Source: an uncultured Collinsella sp. (lineage in GTDB: Bacteria > Actinomycetota > Coriobacteriia > Coriobacteriales > Coriobacteriaceae). From it: 64,000 nucleotides of DNA. A model generated the notes under the pieces. That model had not been told where the DNA came from, did no database searches, and worked only from the letters and a program-made list of their open reading frames with translations. Shown piece by piece: positions 42,948-52,427 of the stretch. Every line of letters starts with the position of its first letter. Position 1 is the stretch's first letter. Position numbers and translations under genes: made by a program. Location of the stretch: positions 62,001 through 126,000 of the forward strand of contig URAD01000001.1 of the NCBI GenBank assembly GCA_900545745.1. The letters run 5' to 3'.

Positions 42948-43622
42948 TTAGTCCAGGTCGTCGGCAGCGAAGTTGTCGATCGGGGCGAAGGGATCGGCCA
43001 CGGGGACAACCGGGTCAGCGACGGGCAGCGGCTCGGCGGGAACAGTCACCGCAGGAGAAGCGGCAGAACCGACCGGCGTGGAGGCCATGAGGTCGGCCGG
43101 GAAGGAGTTCTGGGCATCGTCCATGAAGTGCTGGATGAGCTTGAGATACTCGGCCTTGAACTCCTCACGAGAAGCCTTGAGACGATCGATCTCCTCGAGC
43201 TCAGCCTGCTTTTCGGTCAGAGCCTGGCGGATAACCTCGCGGGCCTTGGCGTCAGCCTCGTTGCGAATACGCTCAGCGTTCTCATTGGCATCGTTGACGA
43301 TGGTCTCAGCGGTCTGCTGGGCAGCGATCAGGGCAGCGGAAATCTGGCGCTCCTGAGCGGAGAAGTCAGGGGCGGGAGCAGCCACGGGGGCGGCAGGAAC
43401 GGCCTGGGCGGGGGCATCCTGAGCCTGGGCAAGCTGAGCCTGCGCATCGGCAAGCTGCTGCTCGGTAGCAGTCAGACGACCCTTAAGGTCGACGATCTTA
43501 GCGAGCATAGCGTCAACCTCAGAGGACAGCGTCTCCAAGAAGACGTCGACCTCAGCAGGATCGTAGCCACGCTTGGCCTCAGAGAAAGTCTGAGCCTGGA
43601 TGTCTGCAGGGGTAATAGCCAT
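42948..43622 (-). CDS. divIVA: DivIVA-domain protein
   Basis: A 224-residue polar or septal scaffold. The N-terminal DivIVA domain (ITPADIQAQTFSEAKRGYDPAEVDVFLE) is followed by coiled coil interrupted by an Ala/Pro/Gln linker (about 58-85), a second coiled coil (about 90-160) and a Pro/Ala/Val-rich acidic tail. ATG 43622 follows AAAGGAG. It is the last gene of the sepF-yggT-divIVA group, which couples division to wall growth in actinobacteria. Confidence 0.9.
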   Translation of the reverse strand: MAITPADIQAQTFSEAKRGYDPAEVDVFLETLSSEVDAMLAKIVDLKGRLTATEQQLADAQAQLAQAQDAPAQAVPAAPVAAPAPDFSAQERQISAALIAAQQTAETIVNDANENAERIRNEADAKAREVIRQALTEKQAELEEIDRLKASREEFKAEYLKLIQHFMDDAQNSFPADLMASTPVGSAASPAVTVPAEPLPVADPVVPVADPFAPIDNFAADDLD

Positions 43623-43683
43623 AACAAGTCTCCTTTTTCATCGCCTCGGCGCTACACGCCCGACGTAAGTTACTAAGACAGTT

Positions 43684-43965
43684 CTACACGAGTATACCTA
43701 TAAGAAGCTGCAGAACCAGCCTCTGCACCAACTGCAACGCAATAATCGCAACGACCGGCGAAAAATCGATACCGCCCATCGGCGGGATGAAACGACGGAA
43801 CAGGTTGAGCCACGGACCGCACACGCTATCAAGCACCGCGGCAATATCCTGAAGCAAACCACCCTGCTTCATGGGAATCCACGTCATAAAGCAGTAGACG
43901 ACAATGAGCGTGGAATAGAAGTTGAACAGCGTATTGACCAGCTGGACGATAGTGTAGATGTTGAT
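43684..43965 (-). CDS. YggT-family membrane protein, apparently with a non-canonical start
   Basis: The C-terminal part holds the YggT signature FRRFIPPMGGIDFSPVVAIIALQL. The first ATG in frame (43887) would leave 67 residues lacking the first membrane helix. The frame stays open upstream to the sepF stop and encodes that helix (TLFNFYSTLIVVYCFMTW), but contains no ATG, GTG or TTG. GACGAGGAG is followed 6 nt later by ATC (43965), and ATT (43971) abuts the SD. ATC gives 93 residues, the family length. It lies 21 nt after sepF. Assembly error is the alternative. Confidence 0.7.
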   Translation of the reverse strand: MNIYTIVQLVNTLFNFYSTLIVVYCFMTWIPMKQGGLLQDIAAVLDSVCGPWLNLFRRFIPPMGGIDFSPVVAIIALQLVQRLVLQLLIGILV

Positions 43966-43986
43966 GGGAATCTCCTCGTCTTGTCT

Positions 43987-44709
43987 TTACTTAAGGTAGC
44001 CGTCGGCACGAAGCTTCTTGAGATCGGAATCTTTGACCTCGCAACCGGCGGGCAGCACCATGAACACGCGGTCGCCCACCTCCTTGACCGTGGCACCCAG
44101 ACCGCAGGCAAAGCCGTAAGAGAAGTCCAAGACGCGCTTGGCAACTTCGGTGCGTACGCCCACAAAAATCAGTGCGACAGGCTGCTTGGTGCGAACGCGG
44201 CGCACCACGGTCTCCACGTCGTCATAGCTCTCGGGGCGCAGGACATAGGCCGGCAGCTGCGGTGTGGCGTTGATGATATTGCTCGCATAGGCCGAGGCAT
44301 CGCTCGGTGCAGGCGCAGGCGCAGCGGCGGCACGGGCGCGGGTGTTCTCGGCGTAGCTCGACGGCGTGTCATAGGCACCAGGACGATAACCGCTCGCAAC
44401 ACTGTCCTGCGAGCGCGAAGGCGGGTTATACGTCGTGGCATGGCGGGAGTCATCGCCGACCAGCTGCCCGGAGCGTGTATACACGGCAACCGACTCAGCT
44501 TCACCACGGCGCGTCTGACCAAGCAGGCCGTTGCTCGGCTCGTCTTGGGTGTAGAAGCCCTCGCCCGAAGCACCGCTGTAGCCGTTGCCCTGATAGCCAT
44601 CGTCATAGCCATCATCGTAGCCGTAGTCGTCGTCCTGGCCATAACCCTGGTCGTAACCCTGCTGGCCGCCCAGGTGCATCTTATTTTTAATCTCGTCAAG
44701 GAAGCCCAT
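43987..44709 (-). CDS. sepF: Cell division protein SepF
   Basis: A 240-residue membrane-linked FtsZ-binding protein. MGFLDEIKNKM forms the amphipathic membrane anchor, a Tyr/Gly/Asp-rich linker (about 17-50) and an Ala/Pro linker follow, and the SepF core is at about 150-240 (YDDVETVVRRVRTKQPVALIF). ATG 44709 follows GAGAGGA. In actinobacteria lacking FtsA, SepF tethers FtsZ to the membrane; no ftsA is seen here. Confidence 0.93.
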   Translation of the reverse strand: MGFLDEIKNKMHLGGQQGYDQGYGQDDDYGYDDGYDDGYQGNGYSGASGEGFYTQDEPSNGLLGQTRRGEAESVAVYTRSGQLVGDDSRHATTYNPPSRSQDSVASGYRPGAYDTPSSYAENTRARAAAAPAPAPSDASAYASNIINATPQLPAYVLRPESYDDVETVVRRVRTKQPVALIFVGVRTEVAKRVLDFSYGFACGLGATVKEVGDRVFMVLPAGCEVKDSDLKKLRADGYLK

Positions 44710-44769
44710 GGTTGTGTCCTCTCGCGGTTTAGTGCAGGCGCCCCGATAATCAGTGCGCACTTCAGAGCC

Positions 44770-45507
44770 TTATTTTACTGCAAACTCCGGGCTAAATACT
44801 ACCCTGCCCAGGCGAACGAGCGTAGAGCCCTCCTCAAGGGCAGGCTCAAAGTCTTCGCTCATGCCGCAGGAAAGCTCAGGCAGGTTCAAATCGGGATGCG
44901 CCGCCTCCAGCTCATCCCTCAGCTCACGAAGCCCCGCAAAGGTGCGGCGTGCCACATCCTTATTCCCCCGGGGCGGCATAGTCATAAGCCCCTGTACGCA
45001 AATTCCCTCAAGTTCCGCAAGCTCACCCGCGGCGGCGCGAATCTCATCGGGCGAAAAGCCTCCCTTCGACTCCTCACCACTCACATTGACCTCAATGAGC
45101 ACACGCTGGGGGCCGGCGAGTTCGCCTGCCTCAATCTTGCGGGCAGCACGGCTCGAGATCGCCTGCGCCAGATGCAGCGAACCCACCGAGTGAATCAGCT
45201 CGGCTGAGCCCAGCACCGCATTGATCTTATTGGTCTGCAGGTTGCCGATCATATCGAAGCGCACCTCGGGCAGCTCCGGATGCTCCGCCAAACCTGTGAG
45301 CTTGCGAACCAGCTCCTGCGGGCGATTCTCGGCAAAATGGCGATACCCCGCCTGGATGGCGGCAACGGTCTCATCGACACCAACGGTCTTGGACACGGCA
45401 ATGAGGCGCGCGGCGTCGTGGGGACGGCCCGCGCGATCGAGCGCCGCATAAAAACGTTCCAGAATCTGCTCGCGGCGAGCGCGCATCAAGTCCAAATAGT
45501 TATCCAT
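44770..45507 (-). CDS. YggS-family PLP homeostasis protein
   Basis: A 246-residue alanine-racemase-fold protein that binds pyridoxal phosphate. LIAVSKTVGVDETVAAI contains the PLP lysine, FAENRPQELVRK and FDMIGNLQTNKI follow, and the phosphate-binding end is LSCGMSEDFEPALEEGSTLVRLG. ATG 45507 has GGAGG at 9 nt. Classic neighbour of sepF, but here pgeF and ftsZ lie 4.5 kb away, beyond the Pst operon. Confidence 0.93.
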   Translation of the reverse strand: MDNYLDLMRARREQILERFYAALDRAGRPHDAARLIAVSKTVGVDETVAAIQAGYRHFAENRPQELVRKLTGLAEHPELPEVRFDMIGNLQTNKINAVLGSAELIHSVGSLHLAQAISSRAARKIEAGELAGPQRVLIEVNVSGEESKGGFSPDEIRAAAGELAELEGICVQGLMTMPPRGNKDVARRTFAGLRELRDELEAAHPDLNLPELSCGMSEDFEPALEEGSTLVRLGRVVFSPEFAVK

Positions 45508-45557
45508 TGCCAATCGCCTCCGCTGACAGCCAAACAAGTAGTCCCATGCTAACGCAA

Positions 45558-45589
45558 GAGCGCGGCCCCGCATGTGCAAGGCCGCGCTC
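45558..45589 (-). terminator. Hairpin behind phoU
   Basis: GAGCGCGGCC/GGCCGCGCTC perfect 10-bp stem, weak U-run (TTGCG). It would separate the pst operon from yggS. Confidence 0.55.
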
Positions 45590-45626
45590 ACTTAGGTATT
45601 TACAATCTTTCGACGAACGGGGTTAC

Positions 45627-46484
45627 TTACTCCTCGTCGTCCTCGCCATCGTCCTCATCCTCAAGATGATCGAGCAGGTAGCGAAGACCCTCGCTGACCT
45701 CGTTAACGGGCACCTTGGCAACGTAGCGTGCATCGACGGCGGGCCTCATGATAACACCCTCGCCCGAAGGCACGCGCATGCTCTCGAGCTCATCCTCATC
45801 AGTGCAGGCGATATCACCGGCAGTCATACGCTGTCCGGTCAACAGGAAGGTCAGACGGCAGGCGGCATCGATGGAAATCGAGGCGATGCGATCGAGATAG
45901 CGCGATACCATGATGGCGCGGCGCAGGTCGTCATAGTTGCTGTCGTCGTCCATAAAATCGCCCGTGTCCATGCGGTTAAAGGTGCGGAAGAACTTCTCGT
46001 AGGCGGCGTGCACTGGCTCGTCCTCGACGGCCAAGTTGCAGATGATGGACATGTCGTTGGTGACGAGCGCAGAAAGCGAAGAGCCCAGCACCTGGTAGAC
46101 GGCCTCAGCCTCGGCCTCGACCGTGCCGACAAGCTCCTTGGGCAGCGAGATGTCGGCCTTGATCATATGACGCGTGGCGCGGCAAATCTGGCGAACCTTA
46201 TCGGTCATGCGCTGCAGGTTAAAGTCGACGTAGATGATCGTCTGCAGCAAGCGGAAGTCGGAGGCGACCGGTGACTGCGTGGCAATCAGGTTGTAGCAGA
46301 CGGCCTCCAGGTTGGCGCAGCGTGCGTCAATCGAAAGCGTACGCTTCTTGGTCTTGGTGGCGAGCTTGCGGTCGTCGGTCACATAGGCCTTCACGGCATC
46401 GTGGAGGGCCAGATCGACGGCCTCGTAGATGCTCAGCATCTCGTGACGGGCCTCGATGAGCTGACGGGAAAACAGTTTGCGCAT
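45627..46484 (-). CDS. phoU: PhoU phosphate-signalling regulator
   Basis: A 285-residue protein made of two three-helix PhoU repeats, with RLLQTIIYVDFNLQRMTD and SRYLDRIASISIDAA as repeat cores, plus an extra segment of about 70 residues ending in a highly acidic tail. Ordinary PhoU is about 220 residues. It restrains Pst uptake and the cognate PhoR-type sensor. ATG 46484 follows TTGGAG. Last gene of the pst operon. Confidence 0.92.
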   Translation of the reverse strand: MRKLFSRQLIEARHEMLSIYEAVDLALHDAVKAYVTDDRKLATKTKKRTLSIDARCANLEAVCYNLIATQSPVASDFRLLQTIIYVDFNLQRMTDKVRQICRATRHMIKADISLPKELVGTVEAEAEAVYQVLGSSLSALVTNDMSIICNLAVEDEPVHAAYEKFFRTFNRMDTGDFMDDDSNYDDLRRAIMVSRYLDRIASISIDAACRLTFLLTGQRMTAGDIACTDEDELESMRVPSGEGVIMRPAVDARYVAKVPVNEVSEGLRYLLDHLEDEDDGEDDEE

Positions 46485-46576
46485 GGTTCACTCCAATCAG
46501 TTGGGTGCGGTCATGCCGCCCGCACAGTGAATACGCACCGGACCAGATCCGATCGGCTTGGGACTAGTCGCACCGA

Positions 46577-47380
<804 letters not shown>

Positions 47381-47392
47381 GGGACTCCTTAA

Positions 47393-48298
47393 CTAGCGAC
47401 GCTTGCGCGACAGGAAGCGCGCAAACAGGTTGAAGGCCAAAATGATCACCATCAGCAAGAGCGCGGTGCCGTAGGCTGCGTTCATGTTGATGCCGTCGTT
47501 GGCAAGCAGGTACAGGTGAACGGTCATGGGACGACCGGAATCGAGCGGCGAAATAGGTAGATTGATGGCCTGGCCCATGGTGTAGAGCACCACGGCGGTC
47601 TCGCCGATGGCACGGCCGATGGCAAGGACGATGCCCGTGGCAATGCGGCCAAAGGCCGAAGGAAGCACGATCTTGGAGACGACCTGCCACTTGGTAGCGC
47701 CCAGGCCGTACGCGCCCCAACGGATATAGCGCGGAACGGCGCGAATGGCTTCTTCGGTGGTGCGCATGACGATGGGAAGCATCAAGAGCGCGAGCGCCAG
47801 AGCGGCCGAGACCATCGAAAGGCCCAGGCCCATAGCCTCGACAAACAAGGCGTAGCCAAACAGGCCCATAACGATGGAGGGCACCGAGGCCAAAGCGTCA
47901 GCAGCGTAGCGAATGAGCTCGACGACCTTGCCCTGCTTGGCGTACTCGGCCAGATAGACGGCTGCCAGCACAGCGATCGGCGTGCAGATAAGCATGGCGA
48001 GCGCCGTCACGTAGACGGTCGAGACGATCGTGGGCCAAATTCCGCCCTCGGCGTTGACGCCCTGGGGCCAACCGAAGATAAAGTCGAGCGAGATGTGTGG
48101 CAGGCCGTTGATGACCACGTAGGCGATGATAGCGACCAGCACCAGCGTGGTGATGTAGGCAGCGGCACGAAACACGCCAAGCATGATCTTGTTGGACAGG
48201 TCCTTGTTGATGCGGCCCTTCTTGCCGTGGGAAAGGGCACGCTTGATGCGCTCGCGCGACGAGGTCGTATCGACCGTCGTGTCAACGGAATCGGACAT
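47393..48298 (-). CDS. pstA: Phosphate ABC transporter permease PstA
   Basis: A 301-residue permease with six membrane helices after about 40 cytoplasmic residues. The EAA loop is YGLGATKWQVVSKIVLPSAFG, and ALASVPSIVMGLFGYALF is the second conserved block. ATG 48298 follows GAGGGGG, 3 nt after the pstC stop. Confidence 0.93.
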   Translation of the reverse strand: MSDSVDTTVDTTSSRERIKRALSHGKKGRINKDLSNKIMLGVFRAAAYITTLVLVAIIAYVVINGLPHISLDFIFGWPQGVNAEGGIWPTIVSTVYVTALAMLICTPIAVLAAVYLAEYAKQGKVVELIRYAADALASVPSIVMGLFGYALFVEAMGLGLSMVSAALALALLMLPIVMRTTEEAIRAVPRYIRWGAYGLGATKWQVVSKIVLPSAFGRIATGIVLAIGRAIGETAVVLYTMGQAINLPISPLDSGRPMTVHLYLLANDGINMNAAYGTALLLMVIILAFNLFARFLSRKRR

Positions 48299-48301
48299 AG
48301 C

Positions 48302-49228
48302 CTACCCCCTCTTCTTCTTGGAAATCAGACGAACGATACCCACCAGCGTGGCGGAGATGATAAACAGGACCACACCCATGCCGAACAGCGCCGAGCGGTG
48401 CAGACCCGAGGAATAGCTCATGTCGAGCGCAATCTGGCTCGTGAGCGTCGAGATGGGGCTCGCAATGCTGTCGGGAATAACCGGGGCGTTACCTACGACC
48501 ATGAGCACGGCCATGGTCTCGCCGATGGCACGGCCCATACCCAGCACGATGGCATCAACGATACCCAGCTTCGCGGCAGGTAGCACGACCTTATAGATGG
48601 TCTGCCACTTTGTGGCGCCCATGGCATACGATGCCTCGCGAATGCCCATGGGAATGGAATTGAGAGCATCGATGGTGAGCGTGGTGATGGTAGGGACGAT
48701 CATGATGGCGAGCACAAACCACGCCGTCAGCGCACCAAAACCAAGGCCGCCGGTCAGTTGTGCGATAAACGGGCGGATGATGATCATGCCAAAGAAGCCG
48801 TAGATGATGGAGGGTATGCCCGCCAGCAGGTCAACGGCGGGGCTGATGAGCTTGCGCACGCGCTTGCTGGCAATCTCGACCAGGTAAACGGCCGTACCCA
48901 CGCCCAGCGGCACGCCCATGGCGAGCGCACCGACGGTCACCAGACCCGAGCCAGCAAGCAGCGACAAGATGCCGTAGTGGCCCTCGGAAGGCGCCCACGT
49001 AAAGCTAAAGAAGTCAGCCAGACCGATGTCGGTAAAGACGGGCAGCGCCGAGTACGTGGTAAAGACAAAAATCAGGATGACGGTAACGACCGCCAAGAAC
49101 GCGCAGGCAAAGAAGATCCACTGCAGCGCCTTCTCCTTGATATAGGTACTGCGCGATACGAGCGCCAGCTCGCGCTTCTTGGGCGTCTGAACATTCTGCT
49201 CAGTCTGGGAGTTTTCCTGTGCTTCCAT
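48302..49228 (-). CDS. pstC: Phosphate ABC transporter permease PstC
   Basis: A 308-residue permease with six helices; LLAGIPSIIYGFFGM and the EAA loop YAMGATKWQTIYKVVLPAAKLG are typical. ATG 49228 follows GGGGAG; a GTG nine bases earlier sits on the SD and is rejected. It starts 1 nt after the pstS stop. Confidence 0.93.
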   Translation of the reverse strand: MEAQENSQTEQNVQTPKKRELALVSRSTYIKEKALQWIFFACAFLAVVTVILIFVFTTYSALPVFTDIGLADFFSFTWAPSEGHYGILSLLAGSGLVTVGALAMGVPLGVGTAVYLVEIASKRVRKLISPAVDLLAGIPSIIYGFFGMIIIRPFIAQLTGGLGFGALTAWFVLAIMIVPTITTLTIDALNSIPMGIREASYAMGATKWQTIYKVVLPAAKLGIVDAIVLGMGRAIGETMAVLMVVGNAPVIPDSIASPISTLTSQIALDMSYSSGLHRSALFGMGVVLFIISATLVGIVRLISKKKRG

Positions 49229-49229
49229 G

Positions 49230-50066
49230 CTACTCACTCCCCTTCTCGTCGTTGGTGACGGGAATAAAGCCCGCCTCGCGAATCTGCTTGTCCATCTTTT
49301 CGGACGTCACATAGTCGATGTAATCCTGCGCCTGCTGCGAAGGCACACCCTTCACAAAGAAGTAAAGGTCGCGCGAGATGGGATAGCCGCCACTCGCGAC
49401 CGTCTTCTCGGACGCCTCAACATGATTGACCGAGACGGCCTTGACCGAGGTCTTGGCGTTGAGGCTATCGACGAAGCCCAGCGAAATGTAGCCGATGGCC
49501 CCACGCGAACGAGATACCACGTCGCGCACCTGGCCCGTACCCGAAAGAACGGCCGAGCGGCGATCGAACGGCGTGCCATCCATCACGATGGTACGGAAGG
49601 CCTCGCGCGTACCGGACGCCTCGTCTCGGTTGATGACCTGAATCCTCAGGTCCTCGCCACCGACCTCTTTCCAATTGGTAATCTTGCCGGCGTAGATATC
49701 GCGGAGCTGCTCGGTCGAGAGGTTATCGACGGGGTTGTCGTCGTTCACGATGACCGCAATACCGTCGTGGGCAATGACAATGGGAGTCAGGCCCAGATCC
49801 TGTTCGTCGGCATTGAGTCCACGGGAGGAGCTGGCGATATCGGCCGTGCCGGCGCTGACGGCCTCGATCCCAGCGGAAGAACCCAAACCGGAAACGAGCA
49901 CGTCGATGCCGGTCTCCTCCTTAAAGCCCTCGGCCGCAATCTCGGCGATAGGAAGGCAGGTCGTGGAGCCGGCCACGGTAATGGAAAAGCTAGAAGATCC
50001 CGAAGAACAGGCGCACAGCGTAAGCGTAAGCACAGCGGCGCTCAGGACCGATACGATCTTTCTCAT
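49230..50066 (-). CDS. pstS: Phosphate-binding lipoprotein PstS
   Basis: A 278-residue binding protein with a lipoprotein signal (lipobox LCAC), so anchored outside the membrane. VAGSTTCLPIAEIAAEGF starts the first lobe, SRDEASGTREAF-like sequence (VINRDEASGTREAF) is the phosphate-binding loop, and DIASSSRGLNADE lies between. Its ATG overlaps the pgeF stop by 4 nt, so translation is coupled to pgeF. Confidence 0.93.
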   Translation of the reverse strand: MRKIVSVLSAAVLTLTLCACSSGSSSFSITVAGSTTCLPIAEIAAEGFKEETGIDVLVSGLGSSAGIEAVSAGTADIASSSRGLNADEQDLGLTPIVIAHDGIAVIVNDDNPVDNLSTEQLRDIYAGKITNWKEVGGEDLRIQVINRDEASGTREAFRTIVMDGTPFDRRSAVLSGTGQVRDVVSRSRGAIGYISLGFVDSLNAKTSVKAVSVNHVEASEKTVASGGYPISRDLYFFVKGVPSQQAQDYIDYVTSEKMDKQIREAGFIPVTNDEKGSE

Positions 50067-50863
50067 AGCATCACGCCGATCGCAGCATGGCGCCCACAGG
50101 TGCCGTCCTCGTTACGGTAGGAATAGAAGCGGTCGTTCTGACGCACGGTCGAAAGCTGGGTATCCACGATATTATCCGCGTCGACACCGACATCTACCAG
50201 CGCCTCGCGAATGGCAGCGGAAAGATCGAGCATGCGAGAGGTATTCGCATCGATGCAAGAGAACTCGGCGGCAAAGCGATCCATGAGTTCCTGGGATACC
50301 TCATATTCGTCACCCAAGATATGGGGGCCGATATAGGCGGAAACGTCGCTCGCATCGCAACCGGCAGCATCGCAAAGCGCCTGGCACGCCTTGGCGGAAA
50401 TACGTGCAATCGTGCCCTTCCAACCGGAGTGCACCACGGCAAATCCGCCGGGGGCCACCAGCACCACGGGAACGCAGTCGGCAAAGCAGAGCAGCACGGG
50501 TACGTTATGCGCCGTACAGACGATGGCATCGCAGCCCTCGGCAATCTGCTCGCGGACGTCCTCAAGGTCATCGGCGCCGTTCGAGGTCACCGCAACGATA
50601 TGGTCACCATGGACCTGATTGGGAACGAGCAAGTTGTGCTCGCACTCGGCGGCACCCATAGCCTCGAGCACGCGACGACGATTTTCTTGAACAGCAAAGG
50701 GGTCATCGCCAACATGCGAGCCCAAGTTGAGTGAGGAGTACGCATCTTCGGAAACACCACCGGCGCGTTCGGTGAAGGCAAAGCGAACATCGGATGTCGC
50801 GCCCTCCACCAACGTAACTCCATCATGGTCGACACGCGAAACGTTGTCCGCACGTGCTGCCAT
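50063..50863 (-). CDS. pgeF: Peptidoglycan editing factor / polyphenol oxidase family protein
   Basis: A 266-residue YfiH/laccase-domain protein. NQVHGDHI, CFADCVPVVL and VHSGWKGTIARI contain the zinc-binding His/Cys/His set. Homologs hydrolyse or phosphorolyse purine nucleosides and have been linked to correction of UDP-MurNAc peptides. ATG 50863 follows AGGAGG at 8 nt. Normally next to ftsZ and yggS; here it is the first gene of the transcription unit carrying pstSCAB. Confidence 0.9.
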   Translation of the reverse strand: MAARADNVSRVDHDGVTLVEGATSDVRFAFTERAGGVSEDAYSSLNLGSHVGDDPFAVQENRRRVLEAMGAAECEHNLLVPNQVHGDHIVAVTSNGADDLEDVREQIAEGCDAIVCTAHNVPVLLCFADCVPVVLVAPGGFAVVHSGWKGTIARISAKACQALCDAAGCDASDVSAYIGPHILGDEYEVSQELMDRFAAEFSCIDANTSRMLDLSAAIREALVDVGVDADNIVDTQLSTVRQNDRFYSYRNEDGTCGRHAAIGVML

Positions 50864-50968
50864 ACTAAAGCCTCCTAATAACACAAGTACCGCGGCATCG
50901 CCGCTACAGCCCGCGTTTATACGGCTGTCATACTTCTCTAAAAGGATACCTGCTGCGCTGGAGGCAAT

Positions 50969-50986
50969 CGTAAAGGGAACGTAAAG
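50969..50986 (-). promoter_or_regulatory. Direct repeat resembling a PHO box ahead of pgeF-pst
   Basis: CTTTACG occurs twice on the minus strand (50986-50980 and 50975-50969), 11 bp apart, the spacing of PhoB/PhoP half-sites. A CTGTCATA (50925-50932, plus strand) lies nearer the gene. The motif is not the textbook consensus, so this is a candidate only. Confidence 0.4.
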
Positions 50987-51014
50987 AGATTGGAGGTTCT
51001 AGTTTACAAAGTCG

Positions 51015-51047
51015 AAATAAAAAGGGCGCGTCCATACGGACACGCCC
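51015..51047 (-). terminator. Terminator behind ftsZ
   Basis: GGGCGTGTCC/GGACGCGCCC stem (one U.G on the minus strand), then CTTTTTAT. It separates the wall/division cluster from pgeF-pst. Confidence 0.85.
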
Positions 51048-51073
51048 CTGTGCACAACAATGCAAAGAACGAC

Positions 51074-52228
51074 TTAGAAGCTACCGCGCTTCAGGAAGTC
51101 GGGAAGCTCGAACTGATCGTTGCCGAAGTTAGGAAGCTCGGTGCCACCGACATTGCGGGTCGGAGCGGCCTGAGCCGGGCTCGTGGCAGGAGCGGTGCGC
51201 TGCGGCTCAGCGGAGGCAGCGGCCTTGCTCTGAGACTGCTGAGCAGCAAAGAGCTCGTCCTGACGGTTGACGTTGGAGTCGGAGAAGCCCGTAGCGATGA
51301 CGGTGATACGCACCTGATCGCCCAGGGACTCGTCGACAACGGTACCGAAGATGATGTTGGCCTCGGGGTCGACGGCGTTGGCGACAACGTCGGCGGCGTC
51401 GCTGATCTCCTGGATGCCCAGGTCCTTGGAACCGGCGATGGAGAGCAGCACGCGCGTGGCGCCATCGATGGAGCTCTCGAGCAGCGGGCTGGAGATGGCC
51501 TGCTGGGCAGCGTCGACGGCACGGGTGTCCCCAGAAGAGGTACCGATACCCATCATGGCGGTACCGGCCTGCTTCATGATGGTCTTAACATCGGCGAAGT
51601 CCAGGTTGATGATACCGGGGACGGTGATGAGGTCGGTGATGCCCTGGGTGCCCTGGGAAAGGACGCCATCGGCAATCGCGAAGGCCTCGAGCATGGTGGT
51701 CTTCTTCTCGGCGATGTCGAGCAGCTTATCGTTAGGGATGACGATCATGGTGTCGACGCAATCGGAGAGGGTCTTAATGCCCTCCTCGGCGCTCTTCTTG
51801 CGCTTGCGGCCCTCGAAGGTGAAGGGCTTGGTCACGACGGCGACGGTCAGCGCACCGACCTCGTTCATCGCGATATCGGCAACGATGGGAGCAGCGCCGG
51901 TACCGGTGCCACCGCCCTCGCCGCAGGTGATGAACACCATGTCGGCGCCAGCGAGCGCCTCGGCAATGTCGTCGCGGGACTCATCGGCAGCCTTGCGGCC
52001 AACCTCGGGGTTGGCGCCGGCGCCCAGGCCGCGGGTAAGGTCGGTGCCGATGTGCACCTTGATATCGGCATCAGAGATCGCGAGTGCCTGAGCATCGGTG
52101 TTGATGGCAACAAACTCGACGCCGCGGATGCCCTCTTCGATCATTCGATTGACCGCGTTGGTACCGCCGCCGCCGACGCCGACCACCTTAATGACGGCAA
52201 GGTAGTTGTTGATCTCTGTCTCGTGCAT
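51074..52228 (-). CDS. ftsZ: Cell division protein FtsZ
   Basis: A 384-residue tubulin-like GTPase that forms the Z-ring. VGVGGGGTNAVNRM near the N terminus, the tubulin signature CGEGGGTGTGAAP and GADMVFIT precede it, and the C-terminal peptide ELPDFLKR is the usual docking tail for SepF. ATG 52228 follows CGGAGGA. Confidence 0.97.
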   Translation of the reverse strand: MHETEINNYLAVIKVVGVGGGGTNAVNRMIEEGIRGVEFVAINTDAQALAISDADIKVHIGTDLTRGLGAGANPEVGRKAADESRDDIAEALAGADMVFITCGEGGGTGTGAAPIVADIAMNEVGALTVAVVTKPFTFEGRKRKKSAEEGIKTLSDCVDTMIVIPNDKLLDIAEKKTTMLEAFAIADGVLSQGTQGITDLITVPGIINLDFADVKTIMKQAGTAMMGIGTSSGDTRAVDAAQQAISSPLLESSIDGATRVLLSIAGSKDLGIQEISDAADVVANAVDPEANIIFGTVVDESLGDQVRITVIATGFSDSNVNRQDELFAAQQSQSKAAASAEPQRTAPATSPAQAAPTRNVGGTELPNFGNDQFELPDFLKRGSF

Positions 52229-52427
52229 GTCGGTCCTCCGAACAAAGGTTATAGCCATAGCATGGGTCGACCCCTGCGCACATTAACCTTCAGGTTGAAA
52301 GTAAATGCAAAGGTAAACCGTATTATGGTTGCACATTATGAACGTATCAGTCAAATAATTGACCGTGAAAACCAAACAAACCAGATAAACGGCGTGGTAT
52401 GGCCCCTCAACAAAGCATCAACCAGCG
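52229..52427 (-). promoter_or_regulatory. AT-rich promoter region of ftsZ
   Basis: The 199-bp gap between ftsQ and ftsZ is much more AT-rich than its surroundings. The minus strand carries TTGACT (52349-52354) and CATAAT boxes about 20 bp apart, so ftsZ probably has its own promoter as well as read-through. No ORF. Confidence 0.4.
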
